NCBI GenBank assembly: GCA_000611775.1
Contig: KK106981.1
Coordinates: 10,195,183 to 10,259,182 of the forward strand
Origin: Umbilicaria muhlenbergii
Lineage: Eukaryota; Ascomycota; Lecanoromycetes; Umbilicariales; Umbilicariaceae
DNA length: 64,000 nucleotides
Reading direction: 5' to 3'
Position numbers and translations under genes: made by a program. Each line of letters opens with the position of its first letter. Position 1 is the stretch's first letter. Below the pieces are notes generated by a model, which saw nothing but the letters and a program-made list of their open reading frames with translations, did not search any database and was not told the DNA's origin. This document shows, piece after piece, positions 11,101 through 23,842 of the stretch.

Positions 11101-14014
11101 ATTGAAAGGTGCAGAATGTGCTCAGAGGGGCCAGGGCGGGGCCAACAACACAGAACAGAAGAGGGGTCCGAATGGATTATGAGAGACTTGGTAGAAGTAG
11201 AACTTCCAACACAAAGGTCGAAAACCCCCAAGGGCGGGCACACGATTCAGAAGAGTGGCTAGAGAACCGCGGACGAGACCTCGAATCGAGTGATAAGCTG
11301 TTTGGTGTGTTATTGGCAGATTGGCCGCCGGTTGTCGGCTCGTGGTGCAGATCCGCGTCTGCTCAGTATGCACGCCCGATTGCTGCTCGAGGTCAAAATA
11401 CCTTAATTACCTAGGCTGTTGGAAAGGGCGGCTTGGGAACTACTGCAAACTACTGCAGCAGACGAGAGTGGGACGGGAAGGTGCTTGGGTGGTGTTTGTG
11501 CCCTGGCTATTGAGTTATCAAGCAACTCTTCTCCACGTCTGTGCAAACGTCGTGCAAATCCGCGCATGAACTCAGGTACTCCTGCCAATTTTCAATCATG
11601 ACCACAACTATCATTGAAGGGGAGAGAATCCACGTGGAGTGCACGCTTGAATGGGTTGGTGTAGAGTAACCCTTGGCCTCGGCGTCCCAAAATCGTAAGG
11701 GTATGGGCCATTCAGAGGCAAGACGGCCAGGGCTACATGGTCTTCGTCCCGCGCCGTTGATGCAGTTGATGCACTCCACAAACCTTGAACCGTCCTCTGT
11801 CGAGGGCCCATGTGGAATTTGATAAGTGGCGTATCATTCCGCGGTTGGTGGGACAAGGTACGAGAGAAAATTCAAGGAAGCTGAGACGAGAACTTTCTTC
11901 GAATTCTGATACTACTCGTCCCCCGTACGCCAAGCCCTCCCGTCTGTGTAGTGTACAATTGGTTCGACCCAGATCGAAGATCCCTTGGATGCTACGACGA
12001 AATGGCGGGTGCTTCCTCCCTACGGGACGCCGCCGCACATTCCGAAAAGCTCAATCTCAACAAGCTCATTCAAGTCTCACCAAGCTATACCAAGCTACAC
12101 CAAGCCTTGTAGCCCCATAACGATTAGGGTGAAGGGTCGAGTTCACGTCGCCACGAGCGAAAGGATGGGAAGCTAACGACATGGACACTAATATTCCACA
12201 ATTTTACACCTCCATCACCACAATCGACGGTACTATTATCATATCCAGGCGGATACCGTGCGTCGGGCACAACGCTCCCAAACCGAGAGGCTTGCTGTAG
12301 CCCAGAAGTATGCCTGCTGGTACGGAGTATGTTCGGAAGCGAATCAACACAGACCCTGCACGAGGAAACCGGGGCGCATGTCAAAGCATCGCATCAGGTA
12401 CAAAATTCGAGTGCAGCACGGAGTACGGACACCTCTCTGGATGGAGGATTTGCAGTATGGCTTTGCTAGTATTTCTAACTGTACGGTAAAGGGTAATGAA
12501 GCCGGGGAAGGACTCAGTGGCCGACTGGTAGTGACCAGCTGCTTCCCGCTCCAGGCTAGGAGTTCGTGCTACTGTATCAGAGTTCTTGGATACGGAGCTT
12601 GTACGGAGTGCAACAAGTCAAGGTCGACAGCATAGGTGACGGGCCTTCAAACTCATCACACGAGTGTTCGGGCTTAGTGACCAGTGGCTACAATTGCCCC
12701 AGCGTGCCAGCCTCAAATCCCAGGAATCCCTGCCCCGTGCGAGATGCGGTGACAACGGTGGGTCGGCGACACCCTCTTCAAACATGTTATTATTCTCTGG
12801 ACATCGACTAATGGCTTTTCACCACCCTTGTCAGCCTGCCCGGTTTGCGTGGCTAGGCCTCGTGGGCTCGTCGATCTCTGCCTTCAAGGATACCGTCACC
12901 GGAATTGGGGTTCGCCCGTCTTCATGAACCCACACAAGGTAGTTTACCTTACGGAGGTACCTACGTGTGCTACGGTGCTACCGGACCTCGGGCAACTTTT
13001 GTCGTCGTAGTGCTCCTAAGAGCGAGCCTGCACTCTCAACATAGGGACGCCACTTTCCACCTATCTTACCCCACTACATTTTTAGTCTCGAATTTCCTGT
13101 CTTCACAGCCAGCACTGTCAAGCTTGTCATCATTTTATGTACTTTGTGACTTGCACCGTTGTTCGGTGACATGTCCCACGCAGGGATCATTAACTCCTTT
13201 GATAGATACCCATTATCCTTGTGCAACATACCTTCTGCACGCCAAAAGTCACACCAGTCAAGATCCTATCTTGATTGAGGCAAGTGTGTTGTGGAAGCAG
13301 TGATGGCAAGGCCCAGTCTGTGACCCTGATGCCTTCCTCCAATCTACAGTAGTTCTGCAGCCAAGGTACTGCCTTATGGTTTGAATTGGTCGACTTAGTC
13401 TGATCTCGGACAAGCTACATGGGGATGAGGCGTACGGCCGGTCGGTGATTGTCATTTCTCAACATCTGTATTGGGTCTTTAAATATCCTTGGATGCAGCT
13501 TGCCGAAGGACTTTCACGTCGAGCGCAAAGGGAGTAGTGCGAATGAGAAGACAAGGCTGTTTTTCCAAGCTGACGCTGTGACGGCTACACAGTTTAGGCA
13601 CGAGGACTCTGCTGGACGGAGAACTGTACGACGAACAAGCACAAGGTGAGCACCTTGCCGAAGGCCCGACAACGTCCTCAGGTGGACCGCTGCAGCAAAG
13701 CACTGACACCGCTTGTCACCTTCGGAATAGCTAACGTAATGTTGGGACACGCTGCAGCAGAGAAGGGGAGAAGATGAAATATTGTAAAGAGTTCGAGGCC
13801 TTCGAGATCAAGTGAAGCCCAAGCCTTGGATAATTCACACATCGTGTTTCTCGTGCAGCTACTCCTCGCATTTTGCCGACGAATCTGCGCGAGCTTCATG
13901 CGTTTTGACATGAATGGCCTTGCCTGAACCTTTCTCTTAATACAACCCCGCGGCCATTTCCTGCCATTCCATCAGAATCTTTCGGTGTTTGGGGCGGATT
14001 ATCATTCTCTCCAA
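11101..14014. other. Gene-poor intergenic stretch (2.9 kb)
   Basis: I find no coding sequence I can support on either strand, no tRNA and no long repeat. Frames of 60-130 codons occur but are low in motif content and overlap on both strands. A small cluster of CAAGCTA(T/C)ACCAAGC repeats lies at about 12073-12105. The right end must contain the promoter of the rhodopsin-domain gene. Confidence 0.5.
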
Positions 14015-15441
14015 ATGGCCGGGACCGGAAATCGATATGCGGTCGTCACTCCAGACAACCATGGACCTCTTGTGGCGATTGCAACCTGGTTCTTGATGGT
14101 ATCCATGATCTTGGCTGTCCTCATCAGAGTGGCGATCAGATTAGTTCTCACTCGGGCCCCAGGCCGCGAGGATGCAACAATAGTTGGTGCAATGGTAATG
14201 CTTAACACATCTTCCGAGAGTATTTGAAACCGGATTCCGCTGACTGGGTGGATCCGCAGCTGCTTGGTGTAGGCCAATCGATTGCAGTCTCCATGGCAGT
14301 CTCGCATGGGCTTGGACAGCGTGCCAAAAATCTGAGTGATATACAACTGGCCAACGTGGAAAAGGTATGTAGCGAACAACACATCAAGCAACACACTCAC
14401 CGGCGCCCTTCAACACATTATCTAGCACTCTAACTTTAGTGTTCGTAGGCCGATTATGCATCAGACTTGTTGTACGTCTTAACGCTTTGCCTCGCAAAGA
14501 TTTCGGTCCTTCAGCTTCTTGAGCGATTAGCGGCTTCAAAACGGCACAAGACAATCGCCAGGGTGACGAGCTATGTCGTGATTGTGTGGACGGTTGCGGC
14601 CTTCTTTGTCCTTGCTTTCCGATGCGGTGTATCTCGTCCTTGGGCCAGGGCGTCAGGACAGTGTATCGACGAAGTAAGTCCGTCAAAATAGGTCCTGGGG
14701 ACATTTGCTCACCTCCTCGAAGTTTTTGTTCTGGCTTGGCATGGCACCAGTCGATATAATCACCGAGCTATCCATGATAGCGCTCCCAATCCTGATGATG
14801 TTACCAGTGCAAGTTGCCCTTTCGAAGAAGATAGTTATTGTGGTCGCATTCATCTTTCGGCTCCTGTAAGGTTTCCACTGTTTTCCGGCAAAATAATTCA
14901 ACTGACGGGTGCCAGGGTGATTGCGGCAACTATCCTTCGTCTGATATGCCTCCATACAGCCTACTCATCTTCCGATTTCACTTTCTACAGCGTCAACAGC
15001 GCCATTACTACGCAATGCGTCTTGAGCCTCAGCGTCCTTACCGCCTGCATCCCTTGCCTCAAGCCGTTCCTTGATGGATTTGACTCCGGAATGCTCGGGC
15101 TCGGTCTCCATCGGCGGACGCCGGCCGGGAGCAATGCAAACACGTACGAACTTGGCAATCTTAGCCACACCAAGGGCTCAGTCATGCGCTCACGCATGGG
15201 TGATGAAGAGATGAAGGGTATGGGTTACTCGGCGGCCATCGTAGCAGCCGAAACGGAGAGATCGAGATCCCGGCGGGAAGAATCAGGGTCGGTATCGAGC
15301 ACGAAGAGCGACCAAATGATCATTAAGAGGACCGACCAATGGCATGTGCAGTACGAGCAAGTGACCCCGCAGCCTACATCGCGGTCTGATGAGGAGGAAT
15401 CGGTGATAGAGCCACGCAAGGCGGTGCATTCGACTTTCTGA
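14015..15441 (+). CDS. Fungal rhodopsin-domain (Pth11-like) integral membrane protein
   Basis: Five exons (14015-14194, 14260-14364, 14449-14673, 14723-14865, 14916-15441) give 392 residues. About seven hydrophobic spans are seen, starting with LVAIATWFLMVSMILAVLIR and ending with QCVLSLSVLTACIPCLKPFL. The loop residues RPWARASGQCIDE, with a conserved Cys, and the span order match the fungal 'integral membrane protein' family (rhodopsin domain, formerly DUF3468), which are candidate surface receptors. The CFEM domain of true Pth11 is absent. The last 120 residues form a charged Ser-rich cytoplasmic tail with many possible phosphorylation sites. An earlier in-frame start is possible only by a non-ATG codon, so the ATG at 14015 was chosen. 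Ligand is unknown. Confidence 0.88.
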
Positions 15442-16391
15442 CATGGGATCTCTTTATCTTCGACTGTACAGATATGTATCAACATCGTTCGTATCTACAC
15501 TAGAAGGGCTAAAGACGCCGGCAACGGTCTTGACGTTAACGATAGAATGTTTGCTCAAGCACGACCTCTCCATGTTTAACAGATCTGTCCGAAAAAAAGT
15601 GATTCATCACGACCCTGACTCTTTTCTCTTCGGGGCAATGGCAAGGGCCAGTGGGATCAGTGGGATAGCCAAATTGAATGATGCTTGAAGGGCCATATAG
15701 CAGCGAGTAAACGACATCAGGACACCATTCATTAAGTTGTCTATCACTTTAACATTGTACGCCTCGAGAACTATGAGCCTTTAACAGTCAAAAGCAGTGT
15801 ACTGGTCGAATGATGCTATAATTGCAGTGTACAGAGTATTTGATTCAAGCGATGCACCAACTGCATAATCTATTCTCCAATACTGTCATGGACAAGCAGG
15901 ACTCGCACTCGTAAGCATGGAGTGAGTATTGCATATCAACTATCGTTTCTTTTGACGGAAGCCCCACCGATAACGGTGGAGCAGCCGGGATGGCTACCCC
16001 CCCGGCGCTGGAGGCCCTTGATGGAGTACCTGAACCATGTCCCCGACTTCCCACGGGATAAGACCGGTTCGGCAACAGCCCTTAGATAGAAGACGAGGGT
16101 ACCCTGTCAAGCCTATCAGAGCAGCCCCCAACAGCGCTCAAGCCCCCTAAAACCCGTGCACTGAAACTAAACTGGCCCGAATGAATCTTCCACTGCACGC
16201 CGGTACCTGGACTGCCTGTGCATGCGTCGTCGGCGCAGATCTCATATATTTCTTCTTGAGTGCTAGCTGGCACTGTTGTATCTGTTCTATCTTGTTGGTG
16301 TTGTGATTGATTCCGGGAGTATCTCGTATCGCGCCGCAAGCTGTCACTGATTCCCTTCCACTCAGCGTTGTTTCCTACCCATATACCAAAG
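15442..16391. other. Intergenic region
   Basis: No supported gene. It contains the 3' flank of the rhodopsin-domain gene and the promoter of the N-acetyltransferase. A 76-codon minus-strand frame at 15845-16075 has no recognisable feature. Confidence 0.5.
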
Positions 16392-17525
16392 ATGTCTTCC
16401 CCCAACCCCATCGACCCATCCCACCGCCCCACCTACACCCCCTCGCAACTCGAGCGCTACTACGACCGCATCTCCCTCCCCCCCTCCCTCCGCGCCCACC
16501 CCGTCACCAAAGACAGCTCAGCCGCCAACACCCCCGCCGGCCTCGACTTCCTCACTGCCCTGCAGCGGCACCAAGTGGCCTCCATCCCCTTCGAGAACCT
16601 CGAATTGCACTACTCCTCCCACCACACCATAACCCTCGAACCGGAGCACCTCTTCCACAAGATCGTGGAGCGAAACACCGGTCGCGGCGGCTACTGTATG
16701 GAAAATAGTTGCCTCTTCGGCACCGTGCTGCGCAGCCTCGGCTACAACGTCTACTCCACCGGGGCGCGGGTTAACGAGGCCGCTCAGCCTATAGCCGCGA
16801 CTAAAGGCTGGAAAGGCCCCCGTTACGATGGCTGGTAGGTGCCCCCTATCTCCCCACCTCCCCCGCAATCGGTTTCTACACCCCCGCCTCCCCCCCCCTT
16901 TCTGGTCGATGGCACGGATTTGGACTTCGCAGTAGACAGCAAGCACCAGACGCTGACCCCCCCTCCCCGCAAGCGCAGGAACCACATGATCAACATCGTC
17001 ACCATCGGCAGCACGCGCTACCTCCTCGACGTGGGCTTCGGCTCCCCCGGCCCCATGCGCCCCCTCCCCCTCACCCCCAACGCCATCCTCCCCAACGTCG
17101 GCCACCAAACCATGCGGCTAACCCACTCCCCCATCCCCGACACCACGTCCCGCACCCAACGCCTCTGGTGCTACTCGTACCGGCACTCCGACTCCCAGCC
17201 CTGGATCCCGAGCTACTGCTTCTCGGAGACGGAGTTCCTGCCGAGGGATTTCGTGGTCATGAATCATTTCACGAGTACGAGTCGGACGAGCTGGTTTACG
17301 ACTGCGGTGGTTTGTGTGAGGATGATTGTGCAGGGGGACGAGGTGGTGGGGGATGTGACGCTTTTTGGGAACGAGGTGAAGAGGAGGGTTAGGGGGGAGT
17401 CGGAGGTTTTGGCTGTGTTGGGGTCGGAGGAGGAGAGGGTGGCGGCGTTGGAGGAGTGGTTGGGAGTTAGGTTGAGTGGGGCGGAGAAGGAGGGGATTAG
17501 GGGGTTAGTAAGTGAGTTGTTGTAG
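16392..17525 (+). CDS. Arylamine N-acetyltransferase (NAT)
   Basis: Two exons (16392-16834, 16979-17525) give 329 residues. The enzyme moves an acetyl or malonyl group from CoA to arylamines; fungal members detoxify aromatic amines such as plant or bacterial benzoxazinoid breakdown products. The catalytic triad is in place: Cys102 in RGGYCMEN, His150 in NHMIN and Asp165 in LLDVGFG. The SIPFENL motif near residue 65 also fits. The tryptophan codon 148 is split by the intron. The 5' half is strongly C-rich and the last 300 nt strongly G-rich on the coding strand (see findings). Substrate is not predictable here. Confidence 0.95.
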
Positions 17526-18030
17526 ATAGACTACTTATGTTAAATCGTTGATGCGGAATTAAATGCCGGTGATATACCAGAGGCTTGTTTTGCAGGAGCT
17601 TTGCAGTTGGTGTTTGCACTGGTCGCACTGGTCGCACTTCTCACTGATGGTGATCGTTGTCTGTGGGTGCATGTGCCGCTCTTATCCACGGATCCGATCA
17701 CAGCAACTCAATCTTATATCTTTCGTCACTACATCGCTTGAACTAGCATAGCAAAGCCCATATGGTGTCAAGGACCTAAGCAATTCTGTTCCCTCTGTAG
17801 TCTATCCGAAAACTATGCTACACGCTGACTTGAGATGTCAGAAAAAGTACGATCGCTGCGAAATGCGGAGCAAGATGGTGTAGCAAAGTATTGAGCAATT
17901 GAGATTTGACAACCGGGCAGTCAGTCCATGGAAAGACGGCTTAAACATAAGCAAGATAGATAGTAGATGTCACCCTTAGACCATCCGTATGATGAAAGTA
18001 GCACCCTACAATGAAGCATTATCACCATCT
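17526..18030. other. Convergent intergenic region
   Basis: This lies between the 3' ends of the NAT gene and rec8. I see no gene, repeat or RNA. Confidence 0.5.
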
Positions 18031-20547
18031 TCAGGCTTCAGCCACCAGTCCCATGCGAATGGGCCCGTAGCCTTTCGGCTGTTGAACGTGGATCAAGTTT
18101 TTCGAAGCCAGCGACAACACATGGAGAAGGGCTTGGGCAGCGACAGCTTTTGTGTGCTCAGTCGGCGGCAGCAACTCCTCGAAAACAACAGTGTTTCTCA
18201 GATTTTCGTCGCCAGATGACTCATCTTCCTCTTCTTCACCTGCAGGCGCTGCCTTGCTGCCAATATCTGCTTTGACGAACTCGAGGAAGTTGAAGCTTTC
18301 TTGATCAAGCGCTGCTTTCATCCACTGAGACTGGGCTGCCGTCTGAGTATCGACACCCGCAGCCGGCCCGTAGAGTTGGAAGTCGCCGCCCTGATCGGAA
18401 GATGAGACACGAGCGCCCAACAGCTCATCGTCGCCTTCGTGTGTGGGAAGCTCGAGACTGCTCAGACGCTCAATGTCCCGACCAGCGAGAGGACTAGCGC
18501 TGGTAATGCGACTGCCACGTCTGTCAAGTGAGCCAGGAACGCCAGGAATGGGTGGAGCGGAACTTGGACCTCCGGCGCTGGTCGGAAAGCCCCCTAAACT
18601 GCTCGCATAACCGCGCCCGCGAGGCAGAGAGCCGTGCCGTGAACCGTGGATGGAAGCGCTAACATTCCATGGCATCTGAGATGAGAAGTCTTCGAGGGCT
18701 GGTGGAGCATCTCGACCTAATTCTATTGCCTGATGAAGAGTCAGTTGTTGAGCGTAGGAGAGAGAGTGGAAGACTTACATCGTCGTCGGCGAACATAGGC
18801 AATGCGCCATCGTCATCAAGGGCTAACCCTTCTCCTCGGCCCACCTGAGCATAACCTGCTTCTCTGGCCTTCACTCGGCGTTCCTCACTATCAGATCTAT
18901 CGTCTTCACTGCTGCGAGTTCTCTTCTTCCCGGCAGCAATACTTTCAACGCCAGTTAGAGCCTCCATTAGCTTATCTCCAGCGAACATGTCCAAAGGACT
19001 TTGGATTTTCGAGGTGCCAAGGCCTGATCCCACGCCACCTATGCCACTACCAATGACCCAGAAAGCAGCATTTTTCTTTGATTGCGATGAGAGCTTATGC
19101 TGCTGTTTCGCCTTTGCTGCTACGATCATGTTGTCAAGGTAGTCATTGTTCCATTGGGCAAGATCGGCATTGCGAAGCCCTTGGATCGTGTCCATAGTCA
19201 GCAATTTTGCTGCTTTGGGCCTACGTCGTTGAGGAGCTTCGGCTGACTCGGAGGACGGCTCTTCTTCAAGCACTACGGAGGAGGACTTTCTGAGTCCTGG
19301 GTCGGGTGCTGCTATTGGGCCCATCTCCGGAAATGGCTCGGCTTCTGGGAGGAAGTTATAATCATCGCCATACCTTGGCAGGTCGTCACCAAGATCAAGA
19401 TCCATTGCGCCACCCAACTGCAATACGTCAGCAACAACTAGAGATACTTGAAGCAAGAGACAAACCTCAAGCTGACCAGCTTGAAACCCTTCCTCATGTT
19501 CACGTCTAACGCGAGCGCTTGCTGCAGAGTCACTCCTAAGTCGAGTAGCACTGGGGCCGGCGGGGCCCGCTCGGTTTCGTCGTTCCTCCGCTCCATATTC
19601 GATCACGTTCCCTTCCTCATCAAAGGCAAAGTCGACATCTGGGAAAAGACCTCCTTCTTCTTCTTCAAGCAGGGCTCCTATACGGCTACCCCGTTGTGCC
19701 GAACCACCATCATCTCCTGGAAGCGCAAAGCCTCCAATATCGCCCGCGTCCCCGGTGTCCGAGGTCGGAATGACAAGGCCCAGCAGGGATTCGTTACCAT
19801 CCTTATTGCTGGAGCGACTGGACTGCTGAGAATGTGGTGACAGGATACTTGAGCGTCGAGAAGACTCGTCAGTGGAGAGATCTAGAGCGGATAAATCGAT
19901 GTCAAGTCCGGGAAGAAAATAGTCTGGGAGGAACGCTGGGTCATCTTGTAGGATGAGTTGATCAGGCCTGTAGATTCAACGATGAGCATCCCTCGCATTC
20001 AATACGCGTTCCGACCTACCGTGCTTTGCCAGCGTCTGGGTCTAGCTCTGCGGTTCGGATAACTTTGAGTAGAGCTTTCATGTTGTTCTGGGCATTCTGA
20101 GCGTCTACGAGCACGTAGCCACATTGTTGCGAGTAGACACGCGAGACACCATAGCTGTGATAAAGTAAAACATTTAGATTGCAATTGTCACGATGTTCTA
20201 AGCGCTCAAGAACTTACAGAAGATTACTCTGCAGCCGCAATGCCATTGGGGCCTCCGGAGCCAGGATTGTCTCGCATGCCTTGGGCACATTGACGTCGAG
20301 GATAGCTTTCCGATTGACCTTCTTTAGTGTAGACTTGGATCCGAGGGTCGCCACCAGCCTGGATGCGCCACGGTCAAGGCGCGACTTCCAACGACTTTTG
20401 ACGCCTAACAATGAAACTTACCACACTGTAGCCACTCCATACTTGCGCGATGTAAGAACTAGATTGGAAACGCAGGTTAGCCATCTAAAGTTCGCCGCGA
20501 TTGGTAATGGGCACTGCTCGGTTCGTACCTTCATGACTGTAGAACAT
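18031..20547 (-). CDS. rec8: Meiotic cohesin kleisin subunit Rec8
   Basis: Seven exons (20547-20529, 20458-20422, 20358-20218, 20154-20020, 19967-19466, 19417-18779, 18729-18031) give 723 residues. Rec8 closes the cohesin ring in meiosis and is cut by separase. The N-terminal Smc3-binding domain is unmistakable: MFYSHEVLTSRKYGVATVW, then LVATLGSKSTLKKVNRK, the ALRLQSNLLYGVSRVYSQQC block and VLVDAQNAQ. The middle is acidic and Ser-rich with several possible separase or kinase sites. The C-terminal winged-helix region (about residues 650-710) contains FEELLPPTEHTKAVAAQALLH-like sequence. The N-terminus fits Rec8 better than mitotic Rad21/Scc1, which starts MFYSE. Exon 1 is only 19 nt. The fifth intron (19465-19418) is 48 nt and stop-free, so its retention keeps the frame. 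Confidence 0.93.
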
Positions 20548-21657
20548 AGTGCCGGTCTGGGTGATTTATCAAGAAGGACCTGGGCGACAACTGGAAGGTA
20601 TTCCACAACGAGAAGGGCTATGCGCAGCAGAAACGGGTGGTGAAGAAGATGGATGGGCGCGCGGAGGAGTCGTGATTCGAGGGACGGAAGACGCAAAGTG
20701 ATAGAAAAGACGCGACACGGGGATGAAGCTAACGTAGATAGGCTTCGCCAAGGCTAGGGCTTCTCGAATCGGAGAAGCCTCGAAATGGCTCAATGTCGAA
20801 CACCATAACAATGAAACGCATAAAAGAAACCATGATCGGATAGTTATCGACCAGAAGACCATATGAGCCTCTTGAGGGTACCTCCTGTATCTTGTAGGGA
20901 AACCGTGGTGCATTGCGGCACGAGTAGCCACGGACCTGATATGTGGAGTGCTTGATCAGATGGCACATCCGCCTACTGTTGAAGCTTCGGCATATTGGAA
21001 GAAGTCGCAAGGTGAATCACTGCGAGTCTTGAGAGACGTTGTGATGCTCCGTCTCCTTCTTGGCCTTGGCAAGAGAGTGCGGCCATTACAGCGCTTTTGA
21101 ACAGCCAAACGCAACAACGTAGAGCTTTGAATACCGACACTGCATCCTTGTTGAAGGAAACGAAATCTCATGAAGCATGTATCGAACAAGATATCGGAAA
21201 GTTGGAGGAAGCCCTGCAACTCAGGGATAGGGAATACAGAATGTATCGATATACTGAAGCTACCCGAACAACATCACCTGCTGGTGGCAGAATTGCTGCT
21301 AATGACTCCGCCATCTTTGTGACAAGTCACTTGAACACAATTTGGAGTTTCGTGGCTGAAGGTTCCGTGGTTGAGGAGCATAAATGGTAGTGCAGCGGCT
21401 CTTACCAAACTTCCGCTTGTTGCTGTGTCGACCGCTTCCGCCAAGACACAGGAAACCGCGTCTATGTCATAAACTTCGTGATTGGGAGGCACCAACTCCA
21501 ACCTTGCCTCTTACCCTAGCGAGTCCTTCTGTTCATCCAGGAACCAGCTTCACGACGTCCTGAGGGCACTCGAAATATCATTGTCTAAGAGTTGTTTGCG
21601 CTGAGAGACATCCTCCCCCAGGAGGAGTGTTTACGAGGCGCAGTAACACCAAGCGAT
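20548..21657. other. Divergent promoter region rec8 / dbf2
   Basis: 1.1 kb between the divergent starts of rec8 and the Dbf2 kinase. Short frames on both strands have no motif. No repeat or RNA seen. Confidence 0.5.
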
Positions 21658-23842
21658 ATGACTTCTGCAGGTATGGCAACAGACACACCTTTGTCACCAG
21701 GGGCAAGGAAACACGACTTCGTCCTCCCACTACCGCCTCCCTTGTTGCACACTCGGTCCGGCAATGAGCTGTACGACGGACCGCATACACCCTTGGGCAA
21801 TGGTTTCACAACGCCAACTTCAACACCTCAAGGCAGTCCGAGCAAGAACAAGCTTCCCCCCGGAGCGAATGATCTTCCCAATGTCTTCGACAATGCCATG
21901 AAGCTCATGCTAAGTAGTCCAACCAGACCAGGCCGGCAGCAGCTATCACCTCACTCTCCTAATAAGGCCGGTTGGCCAGTGCAAGAGGGCAACGTGGACG
22001 ACAATGTCATCCGTCAACAGTATAGCAACGCGCCAGGAAGCCCTACCCGCAAGTCAAATAAAGAAAACACACCGCCAGGAGCAAGATTGGTTAAGGAGAC
22101 CAGCTTCACGAATCAAGCTGCTCTATCTCGCCAAGAGCCCTACCAGACTCGAGATGCATCTGAGGTTACCAGTCGGCCACGATACAACACGCAAAGAGGC
22201 TTGACTCCCGAGGAGTTGGAGAAGCTACAACTACCTAAAGTCAAACGCCTCGCGAACGTTACCCAGCTCTGTAGGCAATACTCCTACTCGGCGACTACAA
22301 ATCTTTCTCACTGACTATCACGCAGATTTCCTTGACCATTACTTCGACCTCCTCAGCTATGTGCATAACCGACAGGCAAGGCAAGCTCAATTCGAAGCCC
22401 AATACCCATCTCCCCCAGCGACGCCTGCCGAGGAATACGAGACAGTTCGGCATAAATACTTAGGAAGAGAACGAGCAAACCTACGAAAGCGTCGGACCAG
22501 ATTGCGGCAAGGTGACTTCCAAATTCTCACTCAAGTGGGTCAAGGTGGCTACGGGCAAGTGTACTTGGCGCAGAAAAAGGATACTAAAGAAGTTTGCGCG
22601 CTAAAGGTGATGAGCAAGAAGCTACTATTCAAGCTCGATGAAATCCGGCATATACTGACAGAGAGAGACATTCTAACAGCAGCGAAGAGTGAATGGCTGG
22701 TCAAGCTGCTATATGCATTTCAAGACGACCAAAGCATCTACCTGGCCATGGTGGGTGCCATCCCCATCCATAGGAGAATATCTGCTCACCTCTTACCATA
22801 GGAATACGTTCCTGGGGGCGATTTCCGTACGCTGCTGAACAACACTGGCGTTCTCCACAATCGTCATGCGCGGTTCTATATCGCCGAGATGTTTTCATGC
22901 GTCGACTCCTTGCATCAACTAGGCTACATCCATCGCGATCTGAAGCCAGAGAATTTCCTGATAGACTCCACTGGGCATGTCAAACTGACCGACTTTGGCC
23001 TTGCAGCCGGCATGCTCTCGCCCATCAAAATCGAGTCCATGCGGGTCAAGCTCGAAGAAGTGGGCAACATGGCCGTTCCATTCGGTCGTCCAATGGACCA
23101 GCGTTCCGTAGCCGAACGGCGCGAAGGTTACCGTTCCCTCCGTGAGCGCGACGTCAACTACGCCAAATCCATTGTCGGTTCACCGGACTACATGGCCCCG
23201 GAGGTGCTCAAGGGCGAAGAATACGACTTCACCGTCGACTACTGGAGCTTAGGCTGTATGCTGTTCGAAGCCCTGTCCGGCTATCCGCCCTTTGCCGGCG
23301 CCACGGTCGACGAGACGTGGCAGAATCTTCGGCACTGGAAGAAAGTGCTCAAGAAGCCCGAGTTCGAAGATCCGAACTATTTCCTTAGCCAGCGCACCTG
23401 GGATTTGATCACCCGGCTCGTGGCGGCTGCACCGCAGCGCTTCCGTGGTATCAGCGAGATCCATCGGCATGCGTATTTTGCGGAGGTGGAGTGGAATAAG
23501 CTGAGAGAGCAACGGGCGCCGTTTGTGCCGGAGTTGGATTCCGAAACTGATGCGGGATACTTTGATGATTTCTCTAATGAGGCGGATATGGCCAAGTATA
23601 AGGAGGTGCATGATAAGCAGATGGCGTTGGAGAATATGGCGGATCGGGATGAGAAGATGAGCAAGGGGCTTTTCGTTGGCTTTACGTTTCGGTATGTGGA
23701 CGAGTCATCTTCGCCGAATGTACTCGATGACTGACTTTTCTGGTTGTGTAGACACCGTAAACCGGCCGTGGATAGCGAGGGCAATCAGGGAAGTCCGCGC
23801 AAAACGCTGCCGACGGATGGGTCGTTTGGGACTATTTTCTGA
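21658..23842 (+). CDS. dbf2: NDR-family protein kinase Dbf2/SidB
   Basis: Four exons (21658-22270, 22326-22750, 22802-23691, 23752-23842) give 672 residues. Dbf2/Sid2/SidB kinases act at the end of the mitotic exit or septation network, bound to Mob1, to drive cytokinesis. Residues 1-190 are disordered and Pro/Ser rich. The Mob1-binding N-terminal regulatory block (KRLANVTQLYFLDHYFDLL to LGRERANLRKRRTRLRQ) precedes the kinase domain at about 267. Visible are the glycine loop GQGGYG (276-281), Lys298, catalytic IHRDLKPEN (Asp392), DFG (Asp410), the NDR-specific insert, the activation loop SIVGSPDYMAPE and the C-terminal hydrophobic motif FVGFTFR. All key residues are kept, so it should be active. 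Near-identity to family blocks makes this a firm call. Confidence 0.97.

Noticed and set aside
11101-14014. Hidden gene or tRNA in the 2.9-kb gap
   Set aside because: Frames are short, overlap on both strands and lack motifs; tRNA-like GGTTCGA words near 11960 have no matching stems that I can see.
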